Source: Acidobacteriaceae bacterium | GTDB lineage: Bacteria > Acidobacteriota > Terriglobia > Bryobacterales > Bryobacteraceae | Length of the DNA stretch: 52,460 nt | Assembly: GCA_019244055.1 (NCBI GenBank) | Contig: JAFATG010000266.1 | Coordinates: forward strand, 1-52,460 | Reading direction: 5' to 3' | Part shown: piece after piece, positions 34,297 to 43,933 of the stretch | Position numbering within the stretch: position 1 is the first letter of the stretch | Layout of the letters: each line of letters starts with the position of its first letter | Notes under the pieces: generated by a model | Told to the model about the DNA's origin: nothing | Seen by the model: only the letters and a program-made list of their open reading frames with translations | Databases searched by the model: none | Made by a program: the position numbers and the translations under genes

Positions 34297-36072
34297 TTGA
34301 AGCGCAGCATTCTCACCAGACGGACCCTTCTCGGTCTTCTCGGAGTTCCCGTCGTACACGCCTTCGGGCAGGGTGTTTCTACCCGCGCCGTCAAACCTCA
34401 GCCGCGTGGAAAATTTTCCGGCCTTCCTTTCCATGCCTGCTTCACTGATATCGGCGCTCAGGCGGGATTGCATGCGCCGCTGATCTACGGACCCGAAGAC
34501 CACAAGACCTACATCATTGAAACGGTCGGGTGCGGATGCGCGTTCATCGACTACGATAACGACGGCTGGTTGGATGTGTTCTTGCTCAGCGGCACCCGCG
34601 AGGATGGCCCGCCCCCGGGCGCAACGAACCGGCTTTACAAGAATAATCGCGACGGTACCTTCACCGATGTGACCGAAAAATCCGGCTTAGCGCATACCGG
34701 ATGGGCTTCCGCCGTAGCAATCGGCGACTATAACAACGACGGTTTTGAAGACTTGTTTGTCACCTACTACGGCCAGAATATTTTCTACCGCAATAACGGT
34801 GACGGCACCTTCACCGATGTCACCAAAGATGCCGGCTTGCTGCACGAAGGCACCAAGTGGGGCGCCGGCTGCACATTTGTCGATTATGATCGCGACGGCA
34901 AACTCGACCTCTTCGTATCAAACTACTGTGTCTTCGATAAGAATCGAGTTCCTAAACCCGGAGAAAGCAGTTTCTGTAATTGGAAGGGAATTCCGGTAAA
35001 CTGCGGGCCGCGCGGCCTGCCGCCAGGCGATCTGGTGTTGTATCACAACAACGGCGACGGCACATTCACCAACGTGACCGAGAAATCGGGGGTTGGCAAA
35101 TCAAAAGGTAGCTACTGCATGACTTCAGTTGCCGCCGATTTCGACAATGACGGCTGGCCCGACATCTACGTGGCCTGCGATTCCACCCCGAGCTTTCTGC
35201 TCAAGAACAATCACGACGGCACCTTCACCGATATCGGCCTGGAGAGTGGCGTGGCGCTTAACGAAGACGGCATGGAACAGGCCGGGATGGGGTTAGGTAT
35301 CGGCGACTACAACCTCGACGGCAGTCTTGACATCCTGAAGACTCATTTCGCTGATGACACCGCCGTGCTTTACCGCAATGACGGCAAAGGCAATTTCGAA
35401 GATGTAACAAACTCCGCGGGGTTAGGAGTGGAGACTCGTTTTATCAGTTGGGGAGCGGGAATGTTCGATCTCGACAATGACGGCTACCCGGACCTCTTCT
35501 GGGTCACAGGCAGCGTCTACCCGGAGATCGAGAAGGCCCTGCCGAACTATCCGTTCAAGAGCCCGCGCATCGTTTTCAGAAATCTGAGAAACGGAAAATT
35601 TGAAGAATTACTGGACCAGGCAGGTCCAGGGATCGCTGCCCCACACGCGAGCCGCGGCGCCGCCTTCGGCGATTTCGATAATGATGGGGATATCGACATT
35701 CTGGTGATGAACCTTAACGAGCCGCCATCGCTTTTACGAAATGACATGAGCGGCAGTGATCATTGGCTGAAAGTGAAACTCGTCGGCACGAAATCGAACC
35801 GTAGCGGCATCGGCGCTCGCGTCACCGCCCGTTACGGCGGAAAACTCCAAGTGCAGGAAGTGCTCAGTCAGGCCAGTTTCTACTCAGCGAACGATTTGCG
35901 ACTCCACTTCGGCCTTGGCGCTGTGGATAAACTCGATCTTGATGTGCGTTGGCCGAATGGTGGCGTTGAACATTTCAAAGAAGTCGCCGCTGATCATTTG
36001 GTCACCATCCGCGAGGGAGGTGGCATTATCAAGACAGAAGCGTTCCGGAAACATTCCAAAGCAGGCGCCTAG
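34297..36072 (+). CDS. CRTAC1-family protein with FG-GAP/VCBS repeats and ASPIC/UnbV domain, Tat-exported
   Basis: The 591-residue protein starts with a twin-arginine signal (LTRRTLLGLLG, about 6-16), so it is exported folded. A beta-propeller of FG-GAP/VCBS repeats follows. At least seven calcium-loop motifs of the form DxDxDG or DxNxDG are visible: DYDNDGWLD, DYNNDGFED, DYDRDGKLD, DFDNDGWPD, DYNLDGSLD, DLDNDGYPD and DFDNDGDID. The C-terminal ASPIC/UnbV domain (about 490-560) has GIGARVTARYGGKLQVQEV and DLRLHFGLGAVDKLDLDVRW. The role in bacteria is not established; adhesion or polysaccharide binding is often assumed. A paralogue with the same plan lies at 49491. The TTG start has no Shine-Dalgarno. 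Confidence 0.88.
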   Translation: MKRSILTRRTLLGLLGVPVVHAFGQGVSTRAVKPQPRGKFSGLPFHACFTDIGAQAGLHAPLIYGPEDHKTYIIETVGCGCAFIDYDNDGWLDVFLLSGTREDGPPPGATNRLYKNNRDGTFTDVTEKSGLAHTGWASAVAIGDYNNDGFEDLFVTYYGQNIFYRNNGDGTFTDVTKDAGLLHEGTKWGAGCTFVDYDRDGKLDLFVSNYCVFDKNRVPKPGESSFCNWKGIPVNCGPRGLPPGDLVLYHNNGDGTFTNVTEKSGVGKSKGSYCMTSVAADFDNDGWPDIYVACDSTPSFLLKNNHDGTFTDIGLESGVALNEDGMEQAGMGLGIGDYNLDGSLDILKTHFADDTAVLYRNDGKGNFEDVTNSAGLGVETRFISWGAGMFDLDNDGYPDLFWVTGSVYPEIEKALPNYPFKSPRIVFRNLRNGKFEELLDQAGPGIAAPHASRGAAFGDFDNDGDIDILVMNLNEPPSLLRNDMSGSDHWLKVKLVGTKSNRSGIGARVTARYGGKLQVQEVLSQASFYSANDLRLHFGLGAVDKLDLDVRWPNGGVEHFKEVAADHLVTIREGGGIIKTEAFRKHSKAGA

Positions 36073-36106
36073 CTAGAGACTTACCACCTTAGCCGCTCCA
36101 ATCCCA

Positions 36107-37303
36107 TCACCTCGGCCGCACCGCCTCCAATGCTTGCGCGAGACGTTCCAGATCCGTCTCGTCGTTGTAGACGTGAGGGGAAACGCGCAACATGCTGCCT
36201 CGAAGTGATACGTGAATGTGGCGGTCAGCGAGTTGTGCAAGGCACGACTCGATATCAAAGTTGGGAGGCGCCTTCAGACCAAACAGATTCGCCGCCCGCT
36301 CGCTCTCATCGGCTACCTCGAATCCCATCTCGCGAACGCGGACGACAAAACCCCGTTCGATACTGAACAAATATCTGCGGATGCGCTCGGGACGCCATTG
36401 CAACAGCAGCGCAGCCGCTGCCTCCAGCATTCGAATCAACACCGGGTTTGCTCGCAGGCTCGCGTCGAAGCGCCGCATTCCTTCCACATAGCGATCCTCG
36501 TACTCCACCAGGCCGCTGAATTTCTCGCTTCCCTGCCGCATCAACCAGCTCTGTTCCAGCGGACAGCCCGACGCGAAACGCTCGCCCAGAACCATGAAAC
36601 CCAACCCGTAGTTGCACAACATCGCCTTGTAGCTGTGCACCACAAGGGCATCAGGCCGGATCTGCTCCAAGTCGAGTGGCATGGCGCCGACCGTCTGCGT
36701 GCCATCGATGACGAAGGCTGCGCCCACTTTTCGACAGGTCTCGCCAATATGCGCCAAATCGAAGAGGGTCCCGTCGGTCCAGTGCGCCTGCTCTACGCTC
36801 ACCAAAGCGGTACCGCAGTCAATAGCTTGAATTACGGCCTCGTTCCACCGTGCCGCTCGGCTTTCTCCCGGACGCGCCGATGACCAGGGTGCGTCCGGCG
36901 CATCGACAGTACGTATTTGTACCCCCCGCGCGCGCCATTCGCGCCAGGGATACACGTTGCTCGGAAACTGATCGCCGAGCAAAACCACATTTTGCCCGCG
37001 GCGCACACTCAAATTCTTGGCAATGCTCGCCATACCATAGGACACAGAAGTTACAAATGCCACACTCTCGGCCTTTGCGTTAACGAGTTGCGCGCATAGC
37101 TTGCGTGCACGCTCGGCAGGCTCAAAGAAATCCACCGGCGTAATGTTGCCGGGAAAACTGCGATCTACAAGCGCTTCCACGCCAGCTTGCTGCACCCGCA
37201 CGGGCAGAGGTCCCATATAAGCACTGTTCAGGTAGCAGTGGCCATCCGGAAGAGAAAACATGGCTCGCTGACAAGTTAGGGGTGCATCGCTACCGCAGTC
37301 CAT
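36107..37303 (-). CDS. Aminotransferase class V-fold PLP enzyme
   Basis: This fold-type I PLP enzyme is of the class V group (cysteine desulfurase/kynureninase/isopenicillin epimerase-like). The 398 residues show LNSAYMGPLPVRVQQAG (about 25-41), VTSVSYGMASIAKNL, the cofactor-binding VSVEQAHWTDGTLFDL and VIDGTQTVGAMPLDL, and the PLP lysine in VVHSYKAMLCNYGLGFM (about residue 229). Substrate cannot be told by eye; no conserved desulfurase cysteine loop was recognised. Two starts are possible, ATG at 37303 and ATG at 37261; the second removes an uninformative 14-residue lead. It is divergent from the FecR-domain gene with 16 nt between the outer starts. Confidence 0.82.
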   Translation of the reverse strand: MDCGSDAPLTCQRAMFSLPDGHCYLNSAYMGPLPVRVQQAGVEALVDRSFPGNITPVDFFEPAERARKLCAQLVNAKAESVAFVTSVSYGMASIAKNLSVRRGQNVVLLGDQFPSNVYPWREWRARGVQIRTVDAPDAPWSSARPGESRAARWNEAVIQAIDCGTALVSVEQAHWTDGTLFDLAHIGETCRKVGAAFVIDGTQTVGAMPLDLEQIRPDALVVHSYKAMLCNYGLGFMVLGERFASGCPLEQSWLMRQGSEKFSGLVEYEDRYVEGMRRFDASLRANPVLIRMLEAAAALLLQWRPERIRRYLFSIERGFVVRVREMGFEVADESERAANLFGLKAPPNFDIESCLAQLADRHIHVSLRGSMLRVSPHVYNDETDLERLAQALEAVRPR

Positions 37304-37319
37304 CTCTCCATGATCCCGT

Positions 37320-38090
37320 GTGGTGGCGACCCGTGTGAAAAAATGGGAGGGCTTGGAAACTTGCGTGCGCCCGCCCGCCTTTCTGTGTCTTCTGCTGATC
37401 GCAAGCTCAGCGGAATGCCATCAGAGCCCGGTCGATTTCGGTGTGATGCAGCCGTATGAGGCTCATGTGGTCGAAGCCACCGGCCAGGTTTCCCGCTTCC
37501 GGGATGCTCAGGCTTGGGCGTTGAGCACCGGCGAACAGGTCAGAGTTCAGCAGCTCATCACAACCGGCGCCGATGGTTACGCCAAGTTTGTCGTTGCCGG
37601 CGGGAGCACCTTCGAAATTTTCGCCAATTCGCGTTTAGTTTTTCGTCAGAACACGGCCGCTGTGGGCGATCTGCTGGATGTAATCGGCGGCCGAGTTCGA
37701 GTCCATTTGCAAGCAGCTATCGGCCAGCCCCAGCGCGTCTTTACGCCGAGCGCCATCGTAACCGCTCGTCAACCCTCGACCATCGCCCTCGCAATCGATG
37801 AAGATAACGCGGTCCGTATCGACGTCCTCGAAGGCGAAATTGCGGTCCAACATGCTCTCTTACCGAACAACACACCCACAGTTGTAAAAGCGATCGATGC
37901 CATCCTTATACAGCCCGACCAGGCGATCTCACGGCGCGTCGATCGCGGCTCGCTTTATCGATACACGATGAAGCCACTGCACGATCTCTGGTCTTCCGTC
38001 ACTCACACGGGCGGCAAGAATACGAAAGAAGTGACCGGCAACCAGAAACTGCTCGCAGCGAACTCCTCTCGAGTTTGCGAGTGGTTTTGA
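37320..38090 (+). CDS. FecR-domain secreted protein
   Basis: The product contains a FecR-like beta-rich domain (about residues 50-190). The typical pattern reads EATGQVSRFRDAQAW, then GEQVRVQQLITTGADGYAKF, VAGGSTFEIFANSRLVF and VDVLEGEIAVQH-like strands. In classic systems FecR couples a receptor to an ECF sigma factor, but stand-alone secreted versions are common and no sigma factor is adjacent. The longest frame starts with GTG at 37320 (256 residues). A GTG at 37365 gives a cleaner signal peptide (MRPPAFLCLLLIASSAEC) and has GGGAGGG upstream, so it is the likelier start. The next gene follows after 23 nt. Confidence 0.75.
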   Translation: MVATRVKKWEGLETCVRPPAFLCLLLIASSAECHQSPVDFGVMQPYEAHVVEATGQVSRFRDAQAWALSTGEQVRVQQLITTGADGYAKFVVAGGSTFEIFANSRLVFRQNTAAVGDLLDVIGGRVRVHLQAAIGQPQRVFTPSAIVTARQPSTIALAIDEDNAVRIDVLEGEIAVQHALLPNNTPTVVKAIDAILIQPDQAISRRVDRGSLYRYTMKPLHDLWSSVTHTGGKNTKEVTGNQKLLAANSSRVCEWF

Positions 38091-38113
38091 TTGCCCCGCT
38101 AGAATGAAGGCGG

Positions 38114-38725
38114 ATGTTCCCGCTGATCGCTTTCATCCTGCTATTCGCTCGCGCGCAGCCGCAGCTTGCCCCGGCGCCGCAGCAAGCGCCTCCGAACATG
38201 AAGGCGCAACAAGCACAGGCAGAAAGCGGCCTCGAGAATCCTTGGGACGTGCGCAATATCATCGACACGATCCAGAAAGAGACGGACGGTCTGCGCCCCA
38301 TCCTGGCCGAGTTGAACCCACAGCAGTGGTATGACCAGAAAGGCGCCCCTTCTACTTACATTTCCGAGTGGCACACCGCGCAGAAGCAGCTAGATGACAT
38401 CGCTCTCTCTACCCGGCTGCTATCTCAAAAGACCGATAGCCTTTCTCTTGCGCTCGACGAATACTTTCGATTGGAAGCGCTTGATGTCACCAGCCGCACC
38501 CTCCAGGAAGGCGCCCGCAAATATGCCGTGCGCGCCGTGGCGGACCGGTTGGATCAATTCGTTGCCCGCAATTTCAATAATCGCGAACGCCTCCGGGATT
38601 ATCTAAGGGATCTGGCCGCCAATCAAGAGCAGGATTTCAAAATTGCGGATCAAGAAGCGCAGCGCTGCCGCGGTATGATCAGTCAGGAACCCGCTTCGAA
38701 TCTAAAGAAACCGCGAAAGCACTAA
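38114..38725 (+). CDS. Secreted helical protein of unknown function
   Basis: The 203-residue product has a short signal peptide (MFPLIAFILLFARA) and a Pro/Gln/Ala-rich linker (about 15-35). The rest is a largely helical domain with LENPWDVRNIIDTIQKETDG, then HTAQKQLDDIALSTRLLSQK, suggesting a coiled coil. No family is recognised. A -10-like TAGAAT (38100-38105) lies 8 nt before the ATG, so it may have its own leaderless transcript, though it also follows the FecR gene by 23 nt. Its stop codon directly abuts the ATG of the small Cys-rich gene. Confidence 0.6.
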   Translation: MFPLIAFILLFARAQPQLAPAPQQAPPNMKAQQAQAESGLENPWDVRNIIDTIQKETDGLRPILAELNPQQWYDQKGAPSTYISEWHTAQKQLDDIALSTRLLSQKTDSLSLALDEYFRLEALDVTSRTLQEGARKYAVRAVADRLDQFVARNFNNRERLRDYLRDLAANQEQDFKIADQEAQRCRGMISQEPASNLKKPRKH

Positions 38726-38956
38726 ATGGAAGTCTCGACGTTCACCTGTTCGATTTGCGGCGAAATTTCACAGCGGATTTGTATCTACTGCACCAAGGAT
38801 GCTTGTAGCAACCATCTGTGCGAGCGCTGTCACCGCTGCAGCGATTGCTGTGAGTGCGATACCCTGTTTGAATCCCAAAATCATATCGAAGCTGTGAACG
38901 GCACCTCGAATCCGGCCAGCGGGCCACCGGAGACTTTGATTCTCTCTGACGATTAG
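38726..38956 (+). CDS. Small cysteine-rich, probable zinc-binding protein
   Basis: The 76-residue product has 11 cysteines in its first 44 residues (8, 11, 19, 22, 27, 32, 35, 38, 41, 42, 44) plus His30 and His36. Four CxxC pairs are visible: CSIC, CIYC, CERC and CSDC. The spacing suggests two or three zinc sites in a B-box/RING-like or knuckle arrangement. The C-terminal 30 residues are polar and probably unstructured. There is no signal peptide. The ATG begins on the base after the stop codon of the preceding gene (TAA-ATG), so translation is coupled, yet the partner appears secreted while this protein looks cytoplasmic. No family is recognised. Confidence 0.65.
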   Translation: MEVSTFTCSICGEISQRICIYCTKDACSNHLCERCHRCSDCCECDTLFESQNHIEAVNGTSNPASGPPETLILSDD

Positions 38957-38961
38957 CTTTT

Positions 38962-40032
38962 CTACTGCTCGTCGCTAGTTTTGGCTCGGCGATGCAGCAC
39001 TGAAAATCCCGAGTGGTTCCCGTTTGAATTCAGTGCCTTCTTAAGCACGTCCTCGCGATCTTCGCTCAACCATGCGGCCTGAATCTGTTTCTCATCGAGC
39101 CCGGCTATTCTTCCGGCCAAAATGAATGCCGGCAGAGCGTGATCTAGATCATGCCACCGAGCCATTTCGACAACGGACGGCAGGGCGCGTTGCCGTATCA
39201 AATCCAGCGTTTCAGGATTCCGGTCCTGAGTAAGCTCAACCAGTTCCAGACTGGCGTTTCGCCGGTCCGACCAGACCACCGAATTCAGCAGCTCCACATA
39301 CCAAGTCGGCTCAATGCGGATTTGCTGTTCCGGATGAAGCTTGGCGCCGACCGCAATCGCCTTCAGCGCGCGCATCGCGTTCTCTCGAACAGTATCGTCC
39401 TGATCGCGCAACGCCCATTGCAAAGCGTCCACGATTTCTTTGGAGCTTCGAGGGCCACGAGGACCGTATTGCAGAAGGTAAGCGGCGGCCGCGCGCTGAT
39501 CTGGATCAGCGGATTCGCGTAACACATGATCTACCAGTGCAAGATTCTGTTCGAGGAGCGGAATAAACGATTTTTGGATTTCCCGGCAATCCTCGTCCGC
39601 CATCAATGAATATCCATTCGTCAGGTCCTCATCGTTGTTGCGGCCGCGAATGCTCTCTGGAATGGTGTTGAGCAAGGCACGGTACTGCTCATCCAGCGCA
39701 AGAGGAAGCGCAACGGCACCGGTGGGCGCTGGATGATACTCGACGTGCGGAGAATCCCGCTCTTGGATTCCGATATAAAGAATCGTTCCGTGGGATTCGC
39801 AGCATGCCGCTTCTATGCGGGCCGCCACAACCCCAGAGAGCTTGTCAATCCGCTCCTCGGCAGCCTCACGCGAAGGAAGCAAATCGCCGGGGTTGGCACC
39901 GAGCGCAATCTTTATCTTCTGTATTGAAACCTTGCGGGCTCCATAGACTTCAACCGACCCCACGCGCGGGGTAATATCTTCGGCTCTCGCGAGAAGGCAC
40001 ACGAGACCCACGGCACAACAGAACTTCACCAC
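38962..40032 (-). CDS. Exported protein with POTRA-like start and HEAT-like repeats
   Basis: The 356-residue product has a short signal peptide (ends near LLARA). VGSVEVYGARKVSIQKIKIA and LGANPGDLLPSREAAEERID follow (about 24-64), the pattern of a POTRA domain as in BamA/ShlB-type proteins. The C-terminal part (about 165-330) is helical with HEAT-like units, for example RAAAAYLLQYGP, DALQWALRDQDDTVRENAMRAL and NASLELVELTQD. No beta-barrel follows, so it is not an outer-membrane assembly porin. The combination may serve protein-protein contacts in the periplasm. Start is GTG (40032), and a GATACT -10-like box lies 3 nt upstream, too close to be certain. Confidence 0.55.
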   Translation of the reverse strand: MVKFCCAVGLVCLLARAEDITPRVGSVEVYGARKVSIQKIKIALGANPGDLLPSREAAEERIDKLSGVVAARIEAACCESHGTILYIGIQERDSPHVEYHPAPTGAVALPLALDEQYRALLNTIPESIRGRNNDEDLTNGYSLMADEDCREIQKSFIPLLEQNLALVDHVLRESADPDQRAAAAYLLQYGPRGPRSSKEIVDALQWALRDQDDTVRENAMRALKAIAVGAKLHPEQQIRIEPTWYVELLNSVVWSDRRNASLELVELTQDRNPETLDLIRQRALPSVVEMARWHDLDHALPAFILAGRIAGLDEKQIQAAWLSEDREDVLKKALNSNGNHSGFSVLHRRAKTSDEQ

Positions 40033-40073
40033 TCTAGTATCCGACGTACCGCCTTAGATTTCGTTGGATCGGT

Positions 40074-40565
40074 TTAAGCCTGCTTCTCCGCCAAATCGCC
40101 GACCAACGGCAGCTTCACCTTCTTGTTGTTATAGGTCGAAAACATCATGTATAACCACACAACGAAGACCAGCAGGTCCCAGAGGCGGTGAAGCAGGAAA
40201 CCAGTCCAAAATCCGCCGCTGCTAAGAAACACTGCACCCATGATGATGCTGATGAGGATCGAAATGACAATCACCCCGATACTGAAAAAGATCGATTGGA
40301 AGGCGTGGAATCGAATGAGCTTGTTCTGGTTGTATGGCGCAATCACCAGGAAAATAATTCCAGTGATAAACCCAAACAGATAACACAGCGCGCCTGCCAC
40401 ATTTTCCGCCATCCCCGGCGCGGATAACGGTCTTGAGGGCGGAACGTAGCCGGTCCCAGCCCCTGCTCCAGCACCAGCAGGTGCCGTGCCTCCTGCCACT
40501 GCAGTTCCGCAATTAGGACAGAAGCTGCCCGTAACCTGGGCTCCGCAGTTTGAACAGAATGCCAT
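40074..40565 (-). CDS. Zinc-ribbon membrane protein (DUF4870-like)
   Basis: The 163-residue protein starts with a zinc ribbon of two CxxC pairs, FCSNCGAQ and FCPNCGTAV (residues 3-24). A Gly/Ala/Pro linker follows. Three hydrophobic segments span about 55-75, 88-112 and 125-145. The phrase IRFHAFQSIFF (about 85-95) is typical of DUF4870/TIC20-like small membrane proteins. Function is unknown. It lies 57 nt after the MFS gene and 41 nt before the HEAT-type gene on the same strand. Start ATG at 40565. Confidence 0.75.
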   Translation of the reverse strand: MAFCSNCGAQVTGSFCPNCGTAVAGGTAPAGAGAGAGTGYVPPSRPLSAPGMAENVAGALCYLFGFITGIIFLVIAPYNQNKLIRFHAFQSIFFSIGVIVISILISIIMGAVFLSSGGFWTGFLLHRLWDLLVFVVWLYMMFSTYNNKKVKLPLVGDLAEKQA

Positions 40566-40622
40566 TGATTTCTCCTGAATCAGAAGTATTTCTACGAGTC
40601 TATTGCAAACTGATCAGGAACG

Positions 40623-41756
40623 CTATACCGTTGCAACTGCCACCGGGTGACGCAGTACGGGCCGTAGAACCAGGTTTACTATGACCATCAGTACTGAGAA
40701 AGCCGGGATCAGCAGCAGCCCCCGTTGATAGTTGCCGCCTCCGGCTAATGCGCCGATGATCTTTGAACTGACCGCCAGGCCGATCCAGCCGCAAGTGATC
40801 ACGATGCCCATGGCCGTCGCTGTCCCGCGATGAAAAGTGTCTCCCGTTATAGCCAAGGTCGTTGGAAACACCGGGGCCATGCTCAGCCCGGCGCAGAAAA
40901 CTGCCGCCGTAATCGCGTTCGGGGAGTGCAATTCCAGCATCACGAACGTCGTGATTGCCATGCAAATTGCCGCAAACAGCGTAACCGTCAAAGCGGGCAC
41001 TTTGATCAAAACGCGTGAGATCACCACGCGTCCCAGCAGGATCCCGAAAGCGAAGCCGTAGCTCACCACATGCCCCGCCCTGGTGGGATCGAAGCCCGCC
41101 GTCTGCAGGTACCGGTTCAGCCAGTTCCACACGCCTACCTCGCATGCGACATAGAGGAACAGGAAGAACGACAACATAATCAGTGCCGGCGTGGACAGTA
41201 AACTCGGCACTTGGTTCAGTTGGAAACTGGCGCGGCCGGCTGCCGGCGGCATTTTTGCCAACGCGTTCATCACGAACGCCAGGGCGGTCAGCGCCGCAAT
41301 ACCGTAACACACAGTCGCCGGATTCACTCTCTCACTCGCGACATACGTAGTAACGATGCCGCCCAGCCCGAAGAACAAATTCAGGAAATTCAAAGCCGAT
41401 CCCCGCCGCTCGGGTTCCACCGCTCCAACCAGAGCATTCGCGCCAGTGACCACAATCCCGCCGCCCAGGCCGAGAATAAAGTAGATTGCAACCAGACCGC
41501 CGTAGCCGCCCGCGTTCGGCGCCGAAACCAGTGCTGCGATCACCAGTCCCAATCCAGCGAGAAGCGCCAACTTATTGCCTTTGATATCGATAAACGGCCC
41601 GGCGGCCAGCGACGCGATTACCAACCCGAGCGCCTGAACACTGGCGATTATGCCTTCCTGAGCAGGTTGCAGGTGATATGTAGGCAGCAGCGCGCCGAGA
41701 ATTGGCGCGATCAAGCCATAAACAAAAATGGCTAGGACGGAAGCAACAAGGAGCAC
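40623..41756 (-). CDS. Major facilitator superfamily transporter
   Basis: The 377-residue protein has 11-12 predicted membrane helices in two halves. The N-terminal half contains LGLVIASLAAGPFIDIKGNK (about 43-62), an MFS loop 2-3 variant of Gx3DxxG/R/K. The second half has the matching repeat with FGILLGRVVISRVLIKVP. The pattern is closest to sugar or carboxylate MFS members of the FucP/YjjL sort, but the substrate is unknown. The frame begins at a GTG (41756), and the first helix starts at once, so a slightly truncated N-terminus is possible. It is 27 nt after the threonine aldolase gene. Confidence 0.82.
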   Translation of the reverse strand: MLLVASVLAIFVYGLIAPILGALLPTYHLQPAQEGIIASVQALGLVIASLAAGPFIDIKGNKLALLAGLGLVIAALVSAPNAGGYGGLVAIYFILGLGGGIVVTGANALVGAVEPERRGSALNFLNLFFGLGGIVTTYVASERVNPATVCYGIAALTALAFVMNALAKMPPAAGRASFQLNQVPSLLSTPALIMLSFFLFLYVACEVGVWNWLNRYLQTAGFDPTRAGHVVSYGFAFGILLGRVVISRVLIKVPALTVTLFAAICMAITTFVMLELHSPNAITAAVFCAGLSMAPVFPTTLAITGDTFHRGTATAMGIVITCGWIGLAVSSKIIGALAGGGNYQRGLLLIPAFSVLMVIVNLVLRPVLRHPVAVATV

Positions 41757-41783
41757 CGAGAAATAGTATCAAACCTCAGCGCT

Positions 41784-42851
41784 TCAATGCGATAGTTCGG
41801 TCACGATCTCCGTTGCTATCTCGCTCGAAAGTGCCGCCGCCCGCTCACAATCCTCGCGCAAAACATCCATATGCGTGACCATCCGCATACGCGTCGAGCT
41901 AATCCCGTTTGCCAGCACACCACCCGACTTTAATTGCCGGCTAAACTCTGCCGTCGTGATTCCCAGGCCCGATATGTCGAAAATGACAATATTGGTCTGA
42001 ACGGTGCCCGAATCAATACGAACTCCCGACAATTGCGAAAGGCGCATGGCGAGCAACTGCGCATTGCGGTGATCTTCTTGGAGACGCTTCGGCGATTCCT
42101 CCAAAGCAAGTATCCCCGCGGCTGCCAGGATTCCGGCCTGCCGCATCCCGCCCCCCAACCGCTTGCGATATAAGCGTCCGCGCTCGATCGCATCTGCCGT
42201 GCCCACCAGCATGGAACCGACCGGCGCGCCGAGACCCTTCGACAAGCAGAACATCACCGTATCCACGTCGCGGACAATGCGCGAAACAGCAGTCGCGGAA
42301 GCTGTTGCGGCATTGAACACACGAGCGCCATCCATGTGAACCTTCAACCCGCACTCGTGCGCTTCCAAACAGATCTCATCGATAACATCCTGCGGGTACA
42401 CAGTGCCCCCGAACATGTTATGGGTATTCTCCAACGTAACGAGTGTCGTCGGCGCATTGTGCGGACCTTTCCGCCGTCTCACCCCCTCAATCTCTTTCCA
42501 GGTGAGAAGGCCATGCTCCGTCTGAATCGGCCGCGCGAGGCAACCCGAAAACCAGGCCATCATCGAAAGTTCCCAGTCGAGGACATGCGAACGCGAGTCG
42601 CAAATTACTTCCTCGCCGTGGTTGGTATGGACCTTGATTCCGATGGTGTTGCCCATGGTCCCCGTTGGAACGAACAGCGCCGCTTCTTTCCCGCAAATCT
42701 CCGCTGCCAGCTGCTCCAACCGGTTCACCGTCGGGTCTTCGCCGTAAACATCATCGCCAACTTCCGCCTCGGCCATTGCCGCCCGCATCGCGGCACTCGG
42801 TTTGGTAACCGTATCGCTACGTAAATCGATGTAATGCATCTGTTTAGGCAT
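41784..42851 (-). CDS. Low-specificity L-threonine aldolase
   Basis: This PLP enzyme splits L-threonine (or allo-threonine) to glycine and acetaldehyde. With the ATG at 42851 the product is 355 residues, starting [19 protein letters not shown]; the ATG at 42839 (MHYIDL) is equally possible. A longer frame up to 42923 runs deep into hemW and is not credible. Family landmarks are [61 protein letters not shown] and the PLP lysine in [14 protein letters not shown] (about 200). It overlaps the hemW end by 8 nt (or follows it by 4 nt) and precedes the MFS gene by 27 nt. Confidence 0.92.
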   Translation of the reverse strand: MPKQMHYIDLRSDTVTKPSAAMRAAMAEAEVGDDVYGEDPTVNRLEQLAAEICGKEAALFVPTGTMGNTIGIKVHTNHGEEVICDSRSHVLDWELSMMAWFSGCLARPIQTEHGLLTWKEIEGVRRRKGPHNAPTTLVTLENTHNMFGGTVYPQDVIDEICLEAHECGLKVHMDGARVFNAATASATAVSRIVRDVDTVMFCLSKGLGAPVGSMLVGTADAIERGRLYRKRLGGGMRQAGILAAAGILALEESPKRLQEDHRNAQLLAMRLSQLSGVRIDSGTVQTNIVIFDISGLGITTAEFSRQLKSGGVLANGISSTRMRMVTHMDVLREDCERAAALSSEIATEIVTELSH

Positions 42852-43929
42852 CCAGGAATTCCCGAAAAATTTCGTTCGAAAGCAGGACAGCCCCCGGCGC
42901 GAGCGCAAGCCGCCCGCCCTCACGTTCCAGCATCCCGAGGCCTATCCACTTTTCAATCGGCTCGCGAAACCGGGTCCACTCTTCCGCTGTCGGCTGGATT
43001 CCGCTCATCAATCGCAGTCCGACGAAGAAATGCTCTTCGCCCGCATTCGTTCTCGTTCGCTGCCCGGGTTTTCTGCCGAGATCTAGGTACTCTCGCAAAT
43101 CGTCCGGATCGCTCCACCGCTCGCGCCCATTGAAGGAATGCGCATCCAGACCGAAACCGACGTACGGTTCCAGCTTCCAGTACTTCAAATTGTGCAGCGA
43201 CTCGAACCCTGGTCGAGCAAAATTCGAGATCTCATACCGGTCAATGCCGAATTGCGAGAGCCGGGCCACTGCGGTCTCATACAGCTCCCCCGTTAGGTCG
43301 TCGCTCGGAACCCGAGTTGCGCCGTAACGAACGCCGTTGAAGAGAATCTCCCTCCCCAGCCGGCTATCTTCATCCACCTCGAAAATGTACACGGATACAT
43401 GCGGCGGATCCAAGCGTGCGATCCACTGCAGCGACTCGTTCCAGGAGGCCGCCGTCTGCCCCGGAAGTCCCGCGATCAAATCAATGTTGATATTTCTAAT
43501 GCCCGCCTCGCGCAGAATCGCTATCTCGTTTCGAACAGTTTCGGCTGTGTGACGGCGTCCCACCTTCTGCAATTCTTCCGTAACGAACGACTGCACACCC
43601 AAACTCACGCGATTAACCCCGCAAGTCTTCCATCCTTCAATCGATTCCCCCGTTAGGCTCCCGGGAGCGCATTCGAGTGTGACTTCCCGCAAATCCCTCC
43701 CCGGAATTGCGCTTATCAGCTCCCGAAGCAACTCAACACGCATTAGGCTAGGCGTACCGCCGCCGAAGTAGACGGTTTCGGGAGGCCAATCCCACGAATG
43801 CGAGCGGACCTCATCGAGCAGCGCCTTCTCGTATTGCTTCTGCAACTCGGAAGAATACACGTCCGACGCAAAATTGCAAAAGGTGCACTTTTGCGCGCAG
43901 AAGGGATAAGAAATGTAAACTCCGGGCAC
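42844..43929 (-). CDS. hemW: Radical SAM protein HemW (haem chaperone, HemN-like)
   Basis: HemW is a radical SAM protein related to oxygen-independent coproporphyrinogen oxidase but thought to act as a haem chaperone. The 361 residues start [18 protein letters not shown], with the CxxxCxxC cluster at about 11, 15 and 18. The fourth position is Phe (CNF) where HemN has Cys, which is the HemW mark. [11 protein letters not shown] (about 53-63), the ECAPGSLT block, [24 protein letters not shown] and [10 protein letters not shown] follow. The start is GTG. It comes 4 nt after the frataxin gene, so iron-sulfur cluster supply and haem use are encoded together. Confidence 0.93.
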   Translation of the reverse strand: MPGVYISYPFCAQKCTFCNFASDVYSSELQKQYEKALLDEVRSHSWDWPPETVYFGGGTPSLMRVELLRELISAIPGRDLREVTLECAPGSLTGESIEGWKTCGVNRVSLGVQSFVTEELQKVGRRHTAETVRNEIAILREAGIRNINIDLIAGLPGQTAASWNESLQWIARLDPPHVSVYIFEVDEDSRLGREILFNGVRYGATRVPSDDLTGELYETAVARLSQFGIDRYEISNFARPGFESLHNLKYWKLEPYVGFGLDAHSFNGRERWSDPDDLREYLDLGRKPGQRTRTNAGEEHFFVGLRLMSGIQPTAEEWTRFREPIEKWIGLGMLEREGGRLALAPGAVLLSNEIFREFLDA

Positions 43930-43933
43930 GCGA

